Source of the DNA: Carnegiea gigantea | Taxonomy: Eukaryota > Streptophyta > Magnoliopsida > Caryophyllales > Cactaceae | Assembly (NCBI GenBank): GCA_029747015.1 | Contig: JAKOGI010000539.1 | Location: forward strand, 410,001-474,000 | Reading direction: 5' to 3' | Length of the DNA: 64,000 nucleotides | Notes under the pieces: model-generated | The model's database searches: none | Told to the model about the DNA's origin: nothing | What the model saw: the letters and a program-made list of their open reading frames with translations, nothing else | Part shown: positions 49,001 through 62,150 of the stretch, piece after piece | Numbering within the stretch: position 1 is the stretch's first letter | Layout: every line of letters begins with the position of its first letter | Program-made: the position numbers and the translations under genes

Positions 49001-52000
49001 GTCACATTTTCCACACCCAATTTCAGAAAGACCTGGTCTGCAGAAGGACTAGGGCTCCTCCCTCGAATAACGTTAATCGGTGCTGAAGCAGAATTCCCAT
49101 TACCATGAGGAACATTTTGCACTTGAGCTTCGCGTCTTTTAGCTTGAGCAACAGCAATTAGGTGTTTCATAGAAATGGAAGACTCTCCCGGCTTTGGATC
49201 CATTTGAGAACCAGATGCTTCCAATCTGTTAATGCTCAAAGCAAAGCAAAAAATGCTAAGAATGAGAAAATGCTGCAAACTGACAACAAAAAATCATAAA
49301 TGATGCTCACCTTCCCCCTTCCATGGAATATTGATCCCTCTGCCTATCGAGAGCAGCTGGCTCATTCCTGGTACCTATTTTTGGAGTAACTTTCAGTCTC
49401 TCCCCTGACAAAGATTGCTTACTTTTGCGCCCAGAAACCTGACTCTGGGAAGAGTTTGAAGCACCAGAAGCTGGATTTGGACCCTTAGAAGAGCCATTAT
49501 GAGCCTTACTGGGAGTATTTGTACTAGAAGCCTTTATGGGAGGCCGACTACCTTTTTCTTGATCAAGCGATTTGTTAACAGAAGCCACTGCAGGAGACTT
49601 TGAAGGGGAAATCAAATCCCCAATAGCATCCTTCAACAATCTATTGTCTAAGTCCACTGTCCTAGGGCTATGAGATGCCTGAGCTTTCATAGAACCGTCT
49701 ACCTTGGCCTGCAAACTGGCAGCTATAGATGACTCACTAGCCAACCCAGCAGATGAAGGATAATCTCTCTTAGAGCCACTTACATTCCTACTTGAACCTT
49801 TCAAATTCTTCTCTGCATGACTATTGGAAATATCATGACTCTCTTCAGTACTCTTTGTAGAGTCCGGAATCACCGTAGGGCAAACCTTAGAAGCAGACAG
49901 AGACCTTCCATGAACTGGAGTTTTCGGCTCTTCATCTTCATCATCACACAAACGAACGGCTCTTCTTTTCTTTTGTACATCATTTTTATAACTTGAAGGG
50001 ACAGACACTTTCTTATCCTCAGATAGCACACTTCCATCAGACATGGCTTCGAGTCCCCTAAGACGACGCTTTGCAAGGGGTAGAACAGTTTCATCACCAC
50101 CAGTGCCACATTCCAACTCGTTCTTTCCATTCTTAATGATTGACGTTTTGGTAGTATCATTTACCATGTCTATATGCTTCGCCTTTTTAGCTAAATGAGA
50201 TTGCTCTTGGCCAATTGTTCCACTCTTCTGTTTAGAATGATCGCCATCTCCACCATCTTTAGAAAAAGCAGCTGCGTCTTTTGGCGAATTTTTGCCAATA
50301 TCCAAATGCTTTTCGCCTTTCATCTGTTTTTTCATGGCTTTTACACTAGAATTTGCTTCTGATCTGTTTGCACTGGGAGATAACTTTTTACCATTTGCAC
50401 CAACCTTCCCAAATACTCGATCCGCCGCATGCCATGATTTACCATCATCAAGTTTTCTCTTTGATCCAACGGTTACATCCTTTGACTTCTGTCCATTTGT
50501 TGCCTTCTTATCCCCAGCCGCAGGAACCTTAAGATGACCTGAAGCTTCCAATGTGCTTGAGCTATCCTTTTTATCAGCCTTACAATGACTAACCTCCAAC
50601 CCCACATCAGCACGGCAACCGTAAGGACTGGAACTTGAGGCCCTTGATGACTGTACACGTTCCATTTTGTTGTCAGTAGAATTTTTCTCTTCCTTGAATA
50701 AGGAAGGAACTGGACTATGAACTGAGGCAGCACTCTCTTTGTGTGCACCATCTTTGATAGATTTTTTGAATACCTGACAATCAGGATCACTAGATTCTTC
50801 AGGAATGGTAGCCTGCTTATCACGCTTGCGACGCTGCATATCTCCCACACCAGAACAATCCCCCAACGATGAAGTGGGATCACATTTGTTATCACTCCAG
50901 TTTAATCCTACAGTTTCATACTCCTTGTGCACGTCAGCATGGGATCCTTTGACTTCTCTTCCAACACCACAACCAAAACCATTTTGTTGGTGTTGTTCAA
51001 AGGCTGCACATATTTCCTTTACAGCTTGGGCAAAGTATTTGACTGTTTTTCCTTTGCACCTAGCTAACAGTTTACTCTTGGATTCACTTGTGAATGCTTG
51101 GACATCAGCCGGAGCTACAAAAGCTCTGCATGTTTAGAAGAAAACACACAGAGACATTAAGAGGTATGCATGCTTAACTTTACCAGCCTCAGGCAGTAGG
51201 AGATAGAGACACATGACTCTATCTACTAACCAAGTCCTAAATGGAAAAATCTATTCCCATTGTAACTTTGATAAACAATCAAGAGCAAAGAAGTTTGTGA
51301 ACATCTGTGATATCAAAGGAGCAACCTACATGAGATGTGATATTAGCCAGATTAATAAAGACAATCTGGATTGATTTATTACAGAGAAAAGTTCCACAAG
51401 TCAGAGCACGAGAAGATTAGACACCTCATGACTCAAGAACAACTAAAGAATGTTTAGTGCAAGAGCCATTAACACAATTATATCAGAAGGGGAAGTGCAA
51501 TCAAAATTTTCGATTATCTTTCCTCAGGTCAAATCCAGGCAGACTGCGACCAAAAAGCTAAGTTCATAGACACATAGGAGAAATATTGAAGGGAAGGCAA
51601 ACAAACAAAAAAAGCTCCATCGTTTTAATAAATTCTTCAAAAATTGAAGGGAAGGCAAATTCTGACCAATAGCCTTAAACTGCAGTAAAGACTTGGTTCT
51701 ACACCCCTCCCCCCGGGGGGGTCCTACCAAGGCCCAAAAAAAAAAGATACATTAGGGAAGAATTTTAAAAACTCCCAAAGTGAGCAAGGAAGATCCCATG
51801 CTCTCAAAAGAGAACTTAAATTCATGGCAAGGTCCACAATTTCTCCCATGAATCTTTCAGGTTATATGATGCAATAGAACTAACTTAACATTGAATCACC
51901 ACAAACAATAGCACATAGAAGAGTTTTACAAACAATATCCCACGTCACAAAAACCAAACATTTCAAATATAATTAATACCATAATTGTACAAATCAATGA

Positions 52001-55000
52001 CAACTCCAGCGAGGCTATACAACATAACAAATTTGATTGCAAACCGTTCTATCTGTCAGAGACTGACCAATCATACCAGGGTATCTTATAATTATTGCAT
52101 GCAAAGTTCAGGCAGACAATGCAGCACCCTACAGCAAAACATAAATGGGCAGCAAACAGTCAAAAGGCAGCAGCCCTCCAGCACTCCACATGGCCACTCT
52201 GTCCTGGATCCTATATGAACTCCATAAGTAACAGAGACAAGCCGCTTGTACGAAGGGAAGCTATGTCCTACGCGATAAATCAGAGAATCATCACTTAAAA
52301 TCATATTCAACCCCCATGCTAAAAAAAGGCAAGCCTTATGTGGTCAAAGACTTGAAATCTGAAACTACTATACATAATGTGTGATACTATGAATTAGAAT
52401 CTGCTGCCGGGAGTTATAAAACTTGTCTGCAGGTTCAGCAAAGATCATCACCATCACTAGAAAGGATAAATAAACCAAAATGTCTGCTTTCAGAAAAAAG
52501 TCATGGACCAAAAGGCCATCTGCTGTACACTCACAAAATAAAAATATCTCACAATTATCAAACAAGAAATCTGATAATTACCTAGTTCGCAAGTTTAAAA
52601 GACTACTCTCATCCAGCGAGAAGTTTTCATCACCCAGATTCACAATATCTGATATGTACGCATAAAGAACAAACTCCTGATTATGAAGTCTCCAAACATG
52701 AATAAACCATAGAATACAAGGAACATACAATGAAACGGAAAAACTAAGACAACACAAAAGTAATTTAAAAGACCACTTTTTTTTTCAGTCGATCTGTAAT
52801 CATCCACTACTCAAACCTGCACAGGCCACTAGTGACCAGGATCAACTGCAAGGCAAAAAAAAAAATTTGCCACACAAGTGGAATGCTGCAACCCAAAATT
52901 TTCCCTCCTGATTCTTACTTACATGAGAAGCATCTTCGCTATTTTCCCTCCTATTCTTACTTACATGCTCCCAAATGCTAATGATGGATAGCGACAGAAA
53001 GCAATACAAGCATAAAAAAACTCATCATTCACTTGAAGGTTTGAAGACGAATAGCGAACCCAGAAGAAATATTGATTTTTCTAAGCATACTGATATAGTA
53101 TTAATAGTCCTAAGATTAGCCATAAGTGGAAAGGCGGATATACCATAAAAACAAGTAATCGCATGGACATTAACTTCTTCTATTTTTTTTAATGTGTACA
53201 TAACATTAAATTTCTATGAAGCACAAAGATAAACTTCTGCCAAATATTACAATCAGTAACATATGGTCACCGTGATGGTTTCCAAACTAAATAAGAAAGT
53301 AATTTCATGGCAACAACAATCTTAGGAACATTCATTGTTACAGAAAGTCCCCTATACAAAGCCACTAGTTAAAGAAGGCGACATCTAAACTAAAAGACAT
53401 AGTACATGAATGTGAGGCATACATCATAAGGACCTCCCCCCCCCCCCCCCCAAAAAAAAAACAACAGTGTACTTATGGACAGCAGCATTGCCCGTCAAAA
53501 CAATTGACTGATAATAGCAATGGAACAATCAGATGGTTTGGAAATTAAAAACAAAAATGCCATATGAATATTTAGACAAACATGTAACGGAAAGCCATTT
53601 CTGTAAATTTTAATCATCATAATCTTGTCAGTCACACATAGGTCAGATTTTTTCACCAAAACTTGAGTTATATCACCGAAGACAATTTTCAGATGTTTTA
53701 CTCAGCTGCTAACCTAAATTCATATACGTTCTCTAATCAGACCAAATAGGCATTTCACACACAGGAGGTCAGACACCGTTGTCTACATTTCCACCGCTAG
53801 ACAACCATACTCTGATGGTCTCCGTTCATCTCGCATATGCAGCCATCCTTGAGTGCTATTCTAAATCATAACTAGATGTTCACTTTCAAAGGAATTAAAA
53901 TAGGCAATACCTTGATCTCAATATGGAAAAAACGAAGTATTGCTGCATGGATAGCTGAATGGATATTCAATACATAAAAGACCAGCACCCAACGCCATAA
54001 CAGAGAGAGGGCAAGCAAATATGAATCAACTCATTTATGAACATAGTCAAATATTCCTTGTTTGGAACAGAAAGAAACAAAGAAAGAAACAAAGAGAGAA
54101 AGAAAACAGAACCTTCAAACCTAATACTTCCTACTTTCATCAGCTTCTTATTTGTGATGCCTATCTCTTAACTAATATGCTCCAAATCACAGTGGCAGGC
54201 ATTTCCTGTGCGTGTCAGCTTCTTATTTTGTGATGCCTATCTATTCACTAATATGCTCCAAATCACAGTGGCAGGCATTTCGTATACTTCACGCACGATG
54301 ATGATGCAATGTTTTGCCTCAAGCATTGTGGATACCAAATGGCGTTCCTCTCAAGAGTGGTCCCAAGAGAAACCCAATTGAACAGTTACATATGCCTCAC
54401 CCAGACAACATGGTGTAAAAGTGTAAAACACATACAAAGAAGGATCATAGCCACATAGAAACCCACCTAAAGAAAGTTAGGACCTGTTGATATGAAGTAT
54501 CCCAAATCATACAAAGCACTAAAATGAAAACTTGCACTCCTTATAAGACAAGGTATTCCCATTAACACTCCCTCCAGATGCAAAATAAAATTTCCAAGTA
54601 AGCCTACTACTTCATTTTGGTAAGAAGATAGCTGACATTCACACTGCACCATCCTCACAATTGCATCGTAGCCACTCTTATCCTCAGAGTATTCACCCAC
54701 CCCAAAATGAGGCACAACAAAAGATGTACGCGCATGCTTTTGCAAATGCAACGGCACCTCCATTCTACCCACACAAAAGAGAGCTTTCAAGGAAGATTCT
54801 GTGAAGAACTCAATGAGAATCATTATCATGCATCGAACAAAAAGGCGTCTCCTAAAGTATCAGAGTCTGATTAAAAACAACATAAGACAAAACCATAAGA
54901 ACCTCTAATGTTGTGAAAAGCCAACAAAAGGGAGCTCAATAGAAGGGTAATCAGGATAAGATCGATTAAAATGGCAAACTGAAGATTGCAATCCACAATA

Positions 55001-58000
55001 GAGCACTCAGTCCGCAGAACTAAAATACAGATATAACTCCACAGTTCCACCACCATGGACCAATTGAAAGAAACAAACAAATGTAAGATAACAGAAAGAT
55101 CAAGCCTGCGGCTTCACCCCCTCCCGAAATTTTAAGTAGAATATAATTAACAAATATGGATAAGCAAACAAGACATCCACAAACGGACAAACCAAGAACG
55201 ACTGTATCATTAGGCCATGGGTAACATGGATAAAAAGGAACACTACTATAAGATGTTAGACTGTAAGAAGGCCCACCTTGCATCCCTTTACCCATTTACT
55301 CTACTTACCAAACAACAATCCGCGCGGTACCAAGCTGTACTCCCTTCTACTTATCAATCTATTACTTCCTTGTTTGGAACAGAGCAAAGATGATAACTCC
55401 AAACAGATTGATTATTCAGGAATCATTATATAAACAAAATATGTGCCAAGTATCTTACTATTTGTGTCCACAATGATGAGGCCTAAAAGACTTTGTTTTT
55501 GGAGGGGGGGTCAGGGTTCATTGTTCCAGTTGACCTATCACTTAAAACAAAAAAGATAGAGACAGAGCAAGCAGCTCAGGTGGCAAATGCCACCAAAGTT
55601 GATGCACTGAGACATCCCGTTTTTAATAACGATGTGATAATAGGATTAAACGTAGACAAGAATCATTCCAATATGCACCACATAAGCCATCCAGTTCTCC
55701 TTATCATGTTTAAAACACACGCAGCACATGTCCACCAAGGTTGCGTTCAAGTGCAATCCACCTCGTATTAACTTCAACAGAACCACCACCATCAAGGCAA
55801 AACAAGTCTGACACTCCGACAGAGCTTAATGCCACTTGATACTTCGTTTTAGACCAAGACATCAAAAATTTATCAAAAATCTATCAGAGCAAACATCAAC
55901 ACAACTATTTGTGACATTCCTTGTAGGATATGGCTAAACCTATATTGATAGAAATAGTCAACAACTACCAATAGACAGAAATAGTCAAAAACTAACAAGA
56001 CCTAGTTAGGCCCTGCTTAGGATAGAATCCAATAGATCGACATAGACCTCGCAAGGTGAGCGCTTGTAACCCAAAAACTCCAAGACAATTATCTAATGAA
56101 GGAAGCTCTCAGCCCATTCGTAAAGAAAATCAGTCAAAAACCAAATGACGGTACATTTTAGCATTACAAATTACCAACTTTGGGACATATTTTCCGAAAA
56201 AATAAATCATAGTATCAGAGAATTCCCATCTAGCTGCAATTAGCATTGCAAATCACCACCTTTTGGATATATTCCCAAAAAAATAAATCACTGTATCAAA
56301 GAATCCCCATAGCAGCAATTAGAGACTAGCAACATCACATTCAAGAGAAACCAATAATCCACAGGTACCATAAACACAGCCAACAATCCCCCCCCCCCAT
56401 GCGACTTCATGTTCCTTGCAAATCATATGAATTTTGATTCAGCAGCGTAAACTGAACTAAATTAGTGTGATTACCATCCACATTCCAGACCTGGGAAATC
56501 CATGGTCCTACTAGCTATGAATTAGAATTGGCAAGAACAAAATGGAGAACACAATCAAGTTCATTCAATAGCCATTTGTTTATGTCGTCAACAAAAAGGT
56601 AAAAAAGCACCCCCAACCTCATCCATTTAAGGAATGCATAATCATTCACATTTACAAACTTTAGAACTTCAGCTAATCTGCAAGAATGCACCTCAAATCA
56701 TACTTAGCAGAACTCTCTCTCCCCCAGCTATCCTTCTGATACCAATCAAGGTAAGAACTTTGTGCAAGACAAAGGTCTGCAAGTTGCAAATCATGGGTCA
56801 ATCTCCGCGGAGAGGCAAATGATTTTTTTTTTCTTTTGGAGTGTAAAAACAATAATAGTTCAGCGGAGCCTATCCGCTCAGGAATCAGGATCTTCCAGTA
56901 GGCTGCAACTTTGGATAATCATTAACAGAGAGCTGTAATACTTTGTTGGCTTTCTAAAAGTCTCATGCTTTTACAAGTAGCAACCTGCTTTTCACATAGC
57001 TCCCTAGGGGTACATTCTGCGCATCAAGTTTGGAAAATAAGATTAGGAAACAGTTTCAACTCGGTAATGTTGATTTGATGCCCAAAGAATTAGAAAGAAA
57101 TTTAAAATCCATTTACTAACAGCCTTTATACAATGAGCTAGGTAATTCCCCTCCTTATGTCATCAAGCAAATACATTTAGAGCACCTACAGCAAAACAAT
57201 TGCATGAAAACAGTCTTGTAAATGCTCATTACTTTTTTTTAAATTTGAAGTAGCTTCTAGAAAGCCATCTCTGCTCATGGTCATATCGCCATCATTTGGT
57301 TCCATAAGGAATGCACAGCGTAATCAATAATTGTTGGATTACGGAAATGAGCATCGCACAAGCCCCAACACTTCTATAGAACTCCTAAAGCACACAAACA
57401 TTCAGAGTAACTGCAGATTCGTTCTCACTCAACTACAGCTTCAACTTGGATAAACAAAGACACCATAGTGATTCACTGAAACAGTAAGGCCAGTAAAAAA
57501 TACATTTGTTTTGGAGGGGTTAAAGGGGCATTAACATAAAAATAATAATAGTGAAGTAAAACATCAAAGAAATTTCTAGTAATCAATCCAATAGTGTTCC
57601 ATAAATATGGATTGCTGATGACATGACTTACATTTCTTGAGTTCCAAAAAATTGCACAAAATACTTTTTGGCATCAGGAGTTCGGTCCCAATCTTCAGGT
57701 CTGCTAACCTGAAACAAACAATAAAGTATGACTGAAACTGCAAAACAGCTACAAGAAATGTAAAGCTATATGCTAAAAGAAGCTGCCAGACAAGGAACTG
57801 CTATGATAGCGCACACACCATGGGAGGAAGTGAGATCACTGACGCACTTACAACATCATGTGAAACTAACTATTACAAGATTTCATAAAGTCTATGATAA
57901 CTGAGACAGCACGTTATGAATAGGATGAAAATCAGTCGAGATCGGGGTGCTCATGGAATTGCACAGAAACAAGAACTTATATTCTAACCCAATAGCACCA

Positions 58001-59322
58001 AAGATGCTCGGGAACCAATCATAGAGACACCTCAGAAGCGCGGACACCAGTACAGGACGCAAACATGAGACAAAACTCACATGCCAACTTGTGATTTTTC
58101 AAAAAGTCAGGGTACGAACGTATAACGGACACGTACTGGTGAAATAAATGTTTATTCAATTACTTGTGCATTTAAACTTTGCTTTACGTTCTTAACCTTG
58201 AAGAGGGTCATTTTCGGATGGGAACAATAAAAATAATATGTAAAAAGAAAGATCACAACGTGCGTGCCCTACCATTGACAAGACCAAAATCTAATTGCTT
58301 TGAGGCATCCATGTATTTGGCATGTGCCCAAAAGTGGGCCAGGAGTGCACAAGAGTGTCAGGATCCAGAACTTCCACGACACACATTGGAAATTGTGGGG
58401 AGTCTCCATGCTTCTTAGAAGAACAACGACTAAGCGCACGCATAAGGGAGGGGGTTTTAATGGACACCACACTTCACAAACCAGACAGGGCCCACCAGGC
58501 CAGAGCAACCTTCCAGCAGATAAAACATGAATCATATCACATCAGGATCTTGACCATAGTTTCCAGGAACACTTCCAACACTTCCCAAATCGCTTAGTAC
58601 AGAACATGGATCACTACTTATCGCACAAATATAGTTTACTTTACGCTTCGGATCACTAGTTCTCAGGACATGGATCAGGGGGTATGGAGTGCTGCTGGTA
58701 GCTACGATACTGATCTAAATCCTGCTGAAAACCTTCCAAGTTCTACTCACGAGTATGCACAAGTGAGTTGATTAAAGCTTAAGTTACTTAGAATGGAACA
58801 ACACAAAAGTACTAAAAAGAAAATGCACATGGCTAATGAAAATCGCTACATCTATTTTAATAAGAAAACAAGAGCCCTTTTGTTCAAACATAGTGTCAGA
58901 GATCTCTGCATTTCTGCAGAGTTTCATATAGAATGCAAGCAAATATGGAACTTTGGAGAACTAAAACATGATAAACACATGTTAATCCCAATAAGAGGAC
59001 AGCACCAGAAGAACAAATAAGCACCCGAATTTGAACCTAGAGGAAATCACCCAATAGGCAAACTTCACAAACATTTGACTCATACTAAGTAAACCCTAAT
59101 TCCCCAAAGCAAAAATACCACATCAAATAGCACTGGCAATAGCACAACATACAGCATTACTCAAAAACAGCAAAATGGCAAACAAACAGTTGACGAGATA
59201 GAAAAACGAACCTTCGCAGGCCAAGCAGGGAAGCCCTTAACCTTGGCAAGAACAAGATCGCCCAAACCTAACTCGGAAGTAGTTTTGGTTTTGTTGGCTC
59301 CTCTTTTACGCCCAGGAGCCAT
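43064..59322 (-). CDS. HUA2: HUA2 / ENHANCER OF AG-4 family protein (PWWP and CID), eleven exons
   Basis: Exons in transcript order: 59322-59212, 57708-57632, 51125-49311, 49225-48718, 47323-47215, 46977-46865, 46782-46595, 45663-44931, 44847-44370, 43313-43221, 43134-43064. Introns are GT-AG, phases agree, and the product is 1431 residues. The PWWP domain covers about 20-100 ([15 protein letters not shown] at 21-35; [33 protein letters not shown]). A long Ser/Lys-rich middle holds basic patches and KKRRAVR before acidic [13 protein letters not shown]. The CID (RNA polymerase II CTD-interacting domain) covers about 800-935. Proline runs fill about 1084-1204, and the C-terminus is [10 protein letters not shown]. 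In Arabidopsis HUA2 is a nuclear factor in pre-mRNA processing of AGAMOUS and in FLC-dependent flowering repression. Paralogues (HULK1-3) share this layout, so it could be HULK1 rather than HUA2. Intron 2 is 6.5 kb. Confidence 0.95.
46036..46217. repeat. Two-copy 91-bp tandem duplication in HUA2-like intron 7
   Basis: Units 46036-46126 and 46127-46217 both begin GTTCAGCCACTCTGT and contain CACTAAAGTCTGCCGGCAGC and AACTAAGAGAGTATGCCCA. They differ at only a few positions. A 114-codon open frame runs through the second unit on the minus strand (46064-46408), but I do not recognise it and it ends just inside the first unit. Confidence 0.9.
52582..52648 (-). other. Exon-like segment in HUA2-like intron 2 (candidate poison exon)
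   Basis: On the minus strand it is bounded by ACATATCAG before 52648 and CTAG|GTAATT after 52582, giving 67 bases. Joined between exons 2 and 3 it would shift the frame and place a TGA six codons in. The normal exon 2-exon 3 junction already rebuilds the conserved TQEIAFVAP, so this segment is not part of the main coding transcript. Confidence 0.25.
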
Positions 59323-59347
59323 GGCGGTAGATATACGAAACCCTCCA

Positions 59348-59357
59348 AAACCCTAAA
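59348..59357 (+). promoter_or_regulatory. Telo-box motif (AAACCCTAAA)
   Basis: An exact plant telo-box core 26 bases upstream of the HUA2-like start codon. In plants telo-boxes are common near starts of genes for the translation machinery and can bind TRB proteins. A role here is inference. Confidence 0.45.
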
Positions 59358-59451
59358 CCAACTTCAAATTCCTCAATTCCCCACACCCCCAAAAAATCCC
59401 AACAAAAACGAAAACCCTAGATTAAACCTCCGATTAGGGATTGAGTCGAAT

Positions 59452-59472
59452 TTAACAGACAAACAAAGGCAT
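59452..59472 (-). promoter_or_regulatory. Six-codon upstream ORF of the HUA2-like gene
   Basis: Minus strand ATG CCT TTG TTT GTC TGT TAA, ending about 130 bases before the main ATG. It is the nearest upstream ATG in the likely leader. Confidence 0.4.
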
Positions 59473-59640
59473 CAGAAAGAGAGACAGTTGGTGATGATTG
59501 CACTCGTGATTCAGGGGATAGAGGGAAAGAGGAGGGGGAGAGAGATTGTGGCGGTGGAAGGGGAGGAGGGGAAGGGGAGGAGGGAGAGAAGATCAGAGGA
59601 GAGAGAGAGTGAGAAATTTTATGGGTGAAGGCAGGGCAAA

Positions 59641-61320
59641 TTTGGGTAATTCTATTTTATTTGGGTTTGTTTCTGATTGATAAATACGTGTGATTGTGTA
59701 ACAGGATGACGCCTTCTGAGGCCAGTGTACGCATTATGCAATGCAACCTTCGCCCTAAGGCTTTTTTTTATAAAAAAAATTTCTTAGGCTTTTTCATTGC
59801 TTTTTGTGAAGGTTGCAGCCTCCCTCTTTTGATCTTGGAAATTTTTCATAAAATTTGCTTCTATTCAATTTTCCCCTGTCAGCACTGTTTGCTCACATCG
59901 ATTGTAACTTTGAAAACATTGTTCAGTGAGCTTATCTTTTTTAGGGCCATGCTATATTATATATTATGTGTAGATTAAGGTGGTTTGTACTTTCAATAAG
60001 TCCAAAACACATGATAATAAGATTTTTATTAATTCATCATAAATTAATTAGATTTTTTTCATGGTCATTTTCTATGACCAACCCTTCATCTTCTACTTTA
60101 ATCCATCACGTTATCATAGACTATAATTTCTCACTTTTCTCGTTGCCAGCACAGGTGGTTGTCAGTGATTAGCCATCGAGACCAGGCAACAAAGATCAGC
60201 CAACTATGGCTGATAACTAGCACCGTCATCGTCTCTAGCATATGATTGACATGTACATATTGTTAGTAAAACCAACTTCAAATTTCTTATTACTAGCATT
60301 GATGAAAGACATTAAGTGTGCGTCCTAAAAACATTCTTTAAAAAGCTAAGGATTTTCTAGTCCCTTGATTAGGAATGTTAGTTGTCGTCCATAATTAATA
60401 AGTATTTAGTTTATAATGTAAAGAATAAATAAGTCTAGTTTTTTATGGGATTGTATGAATGTCACAATTTTATTGTCGTTTAAGTAGTAGTGCCCTTTCG
60501 TTCTTGTCTTAGTGTTAGAATAAATACAATGACATGTGCATGTGATCACTACCTTCAAAGAAACTTGAGTTTGCGGCATGTTTTACATGTTATTCCAACT
60601 TTCCTTATTGAGGTATTCAATATGCGGTTTATGAATTAGCAAGAAATTAATAATTAGATGCATTTTTAACTGTCGAAGTACATGTTTTTAATATGTAATA
60701 AGTGATTATATTTTAATAGTTAGAGAATCACCAGAAAAGCACACAAAAACCTCCGAGTTAGCTATAGGATAATGCGATCAGCAATCCAGAGGAGATAGTG
60801 CATAGCACAAAAGGAAAAGTTGGAGAGGTCAACCATATAGTTGCATGCTCCATATGATAATGACAAGTGTTGTTCACCATCCATGCTCTATGTGAATTGA
60901 GAGGTTGCAACAACGTTAAAAACAAAATATTAATTATAAATGCATTATCATCAATATATCACAAGCCATCTCTTCATGTATTTACATCTCACATAACCCA
61001 AATTTTCTTCTTAAAAGAAGTTTCCCAATTAACTAGAGTATTAAAAGGGCATTCCTTAGAAACTTCTGCAAGGCAATTTGCGAGTTGCATGAATTCACTT
61101 TTTGAATATTTCATCCTTATGTAAAAGCTTTCAGAAGAATTCCAGCACATGGATATAATGGAAGGATTGATCATGGATTATTTTTACGTCTAATAATGAA
61201 CTTAATTTTTAGGGCTAGTGTAGTCTTGGTGAAATTATAAGTAACAATTGTTTCACTCTTAAACTTGACTTAAAACAGAATTACTATTTATTTTATGTAA
61301 TATGCTAAATTTTCATTTTT
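59641..61320. other. AT-rich intergenic DNA upstream of the HUA2-like gene
   Basis: I find no gene, terminal repeat or microsatellite. The frames are short and start at random. Confidence 0.4.
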
Positions 61321-61679
61321 TATTGTTACGGATGTTTCGAGTTAGGATCCTTGTAATAAACCAAGTATGGGTAGAAGTGAGACCTAAAAGATTTGATATC
61401 AATACTTATATCAAAAAAAGGTGCATCCTTCTTTTCAAAATCTCTCTCTTACGTACTGTGGAGAAGTCTTGGGCGACTTCTTGGGATGTTTTTCCAGCTA
61501 GCATATGGGTGTGCATGGATGAAGCATGCGGGCAACATTTGTACTTATTTGTAGGGCCAGTCATCAACTCTTAAAGTCGCTATTGGTAACTATCTGTGCC
61601 CAAGAGGAATAAAGGCATTACAACCCTGTTTATCCTACTTAACGAGAATCAGTGGTAGTGCTTCTTAAGATAAGAAGAG

Positions 61680-62150
61680 GTTAAAGATGAAAAAAAAAAA
61701 TCTATCTTATTCAGGTCCTCTGTCTCCTGCATTACCTGGACATAATTTCTGCTTATGGATGGCTATTAAACATAGGTTACTTACTAAGGAAAGGTTGGCT
61801 AAAATGGAGATAACTCATGATACAAGATGTGTGTTTGCATTACTCATGCTGAATCATATGCTCATCTACCTTTTCAAATGCTCCATTTGTATGAAATTTA
61901 GACTGATTTGTGAAGATCGATGCAACTTCAAGTTCTTTATGAATGGGACCAAATTGGTCTCTAGTTTTGTAATAAAGATAACAGTGTTCATAAACATATT
62001 TTTAAGGGAGTTTCTACTGTTGTTATTTATTTACTCCCTTTGGGCTGACTGGAATCTTGAAGAATACACAAGAAAGTTCAAGATCATTGCGCAGGCAAAC
62101 TATATAAGCTTTAAATGTGAGTTGGGGAAAAAGCGTGTCTAACATCTACT
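61680..62150 (+). pseudogene. L1-type LINE ORF2, zf-RVT fragment
   Basis: An open frame at 61687-62142 begins with a zf-RVT block: PGHNFCLWMAIKHRLLTKE, then RLAKMEITHDTRC. The second metal-binding half is mutated (LIYLFKCSI in place of a HLFFxC block). The remainder of the frame has no clear L1 match and is probably chance. Sequence at 61323-61600 may be the preceding linker but is too decayed to place. Confidence 0.7.

Larger units (their letters stand above)
59323..59640 (-). promoter_or_regulatory. 5' leader and proximal promoter of the HUA2-like gene
   Basis: On the coding strand it is rich in CT tracts (59510-59610), as in many plant 5' UTRs. Near the start codon it has two telo-box-like AAACCCTA motifs on the plus strand (59348-59357 and about 59392-59400). 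The transcription start is not resolved. Beyond about 59640 composition changes to AT-rich intergenic DNA. Confidence 0.5.

Noticed and set aside
50473..51137. Plus- and minus-strand frames of 140 and 110 codons inside HUA2-like exon 3
   Set aside because: They are out of frame or antisense to the confirmed exon 3, whose phases join both neighbours.
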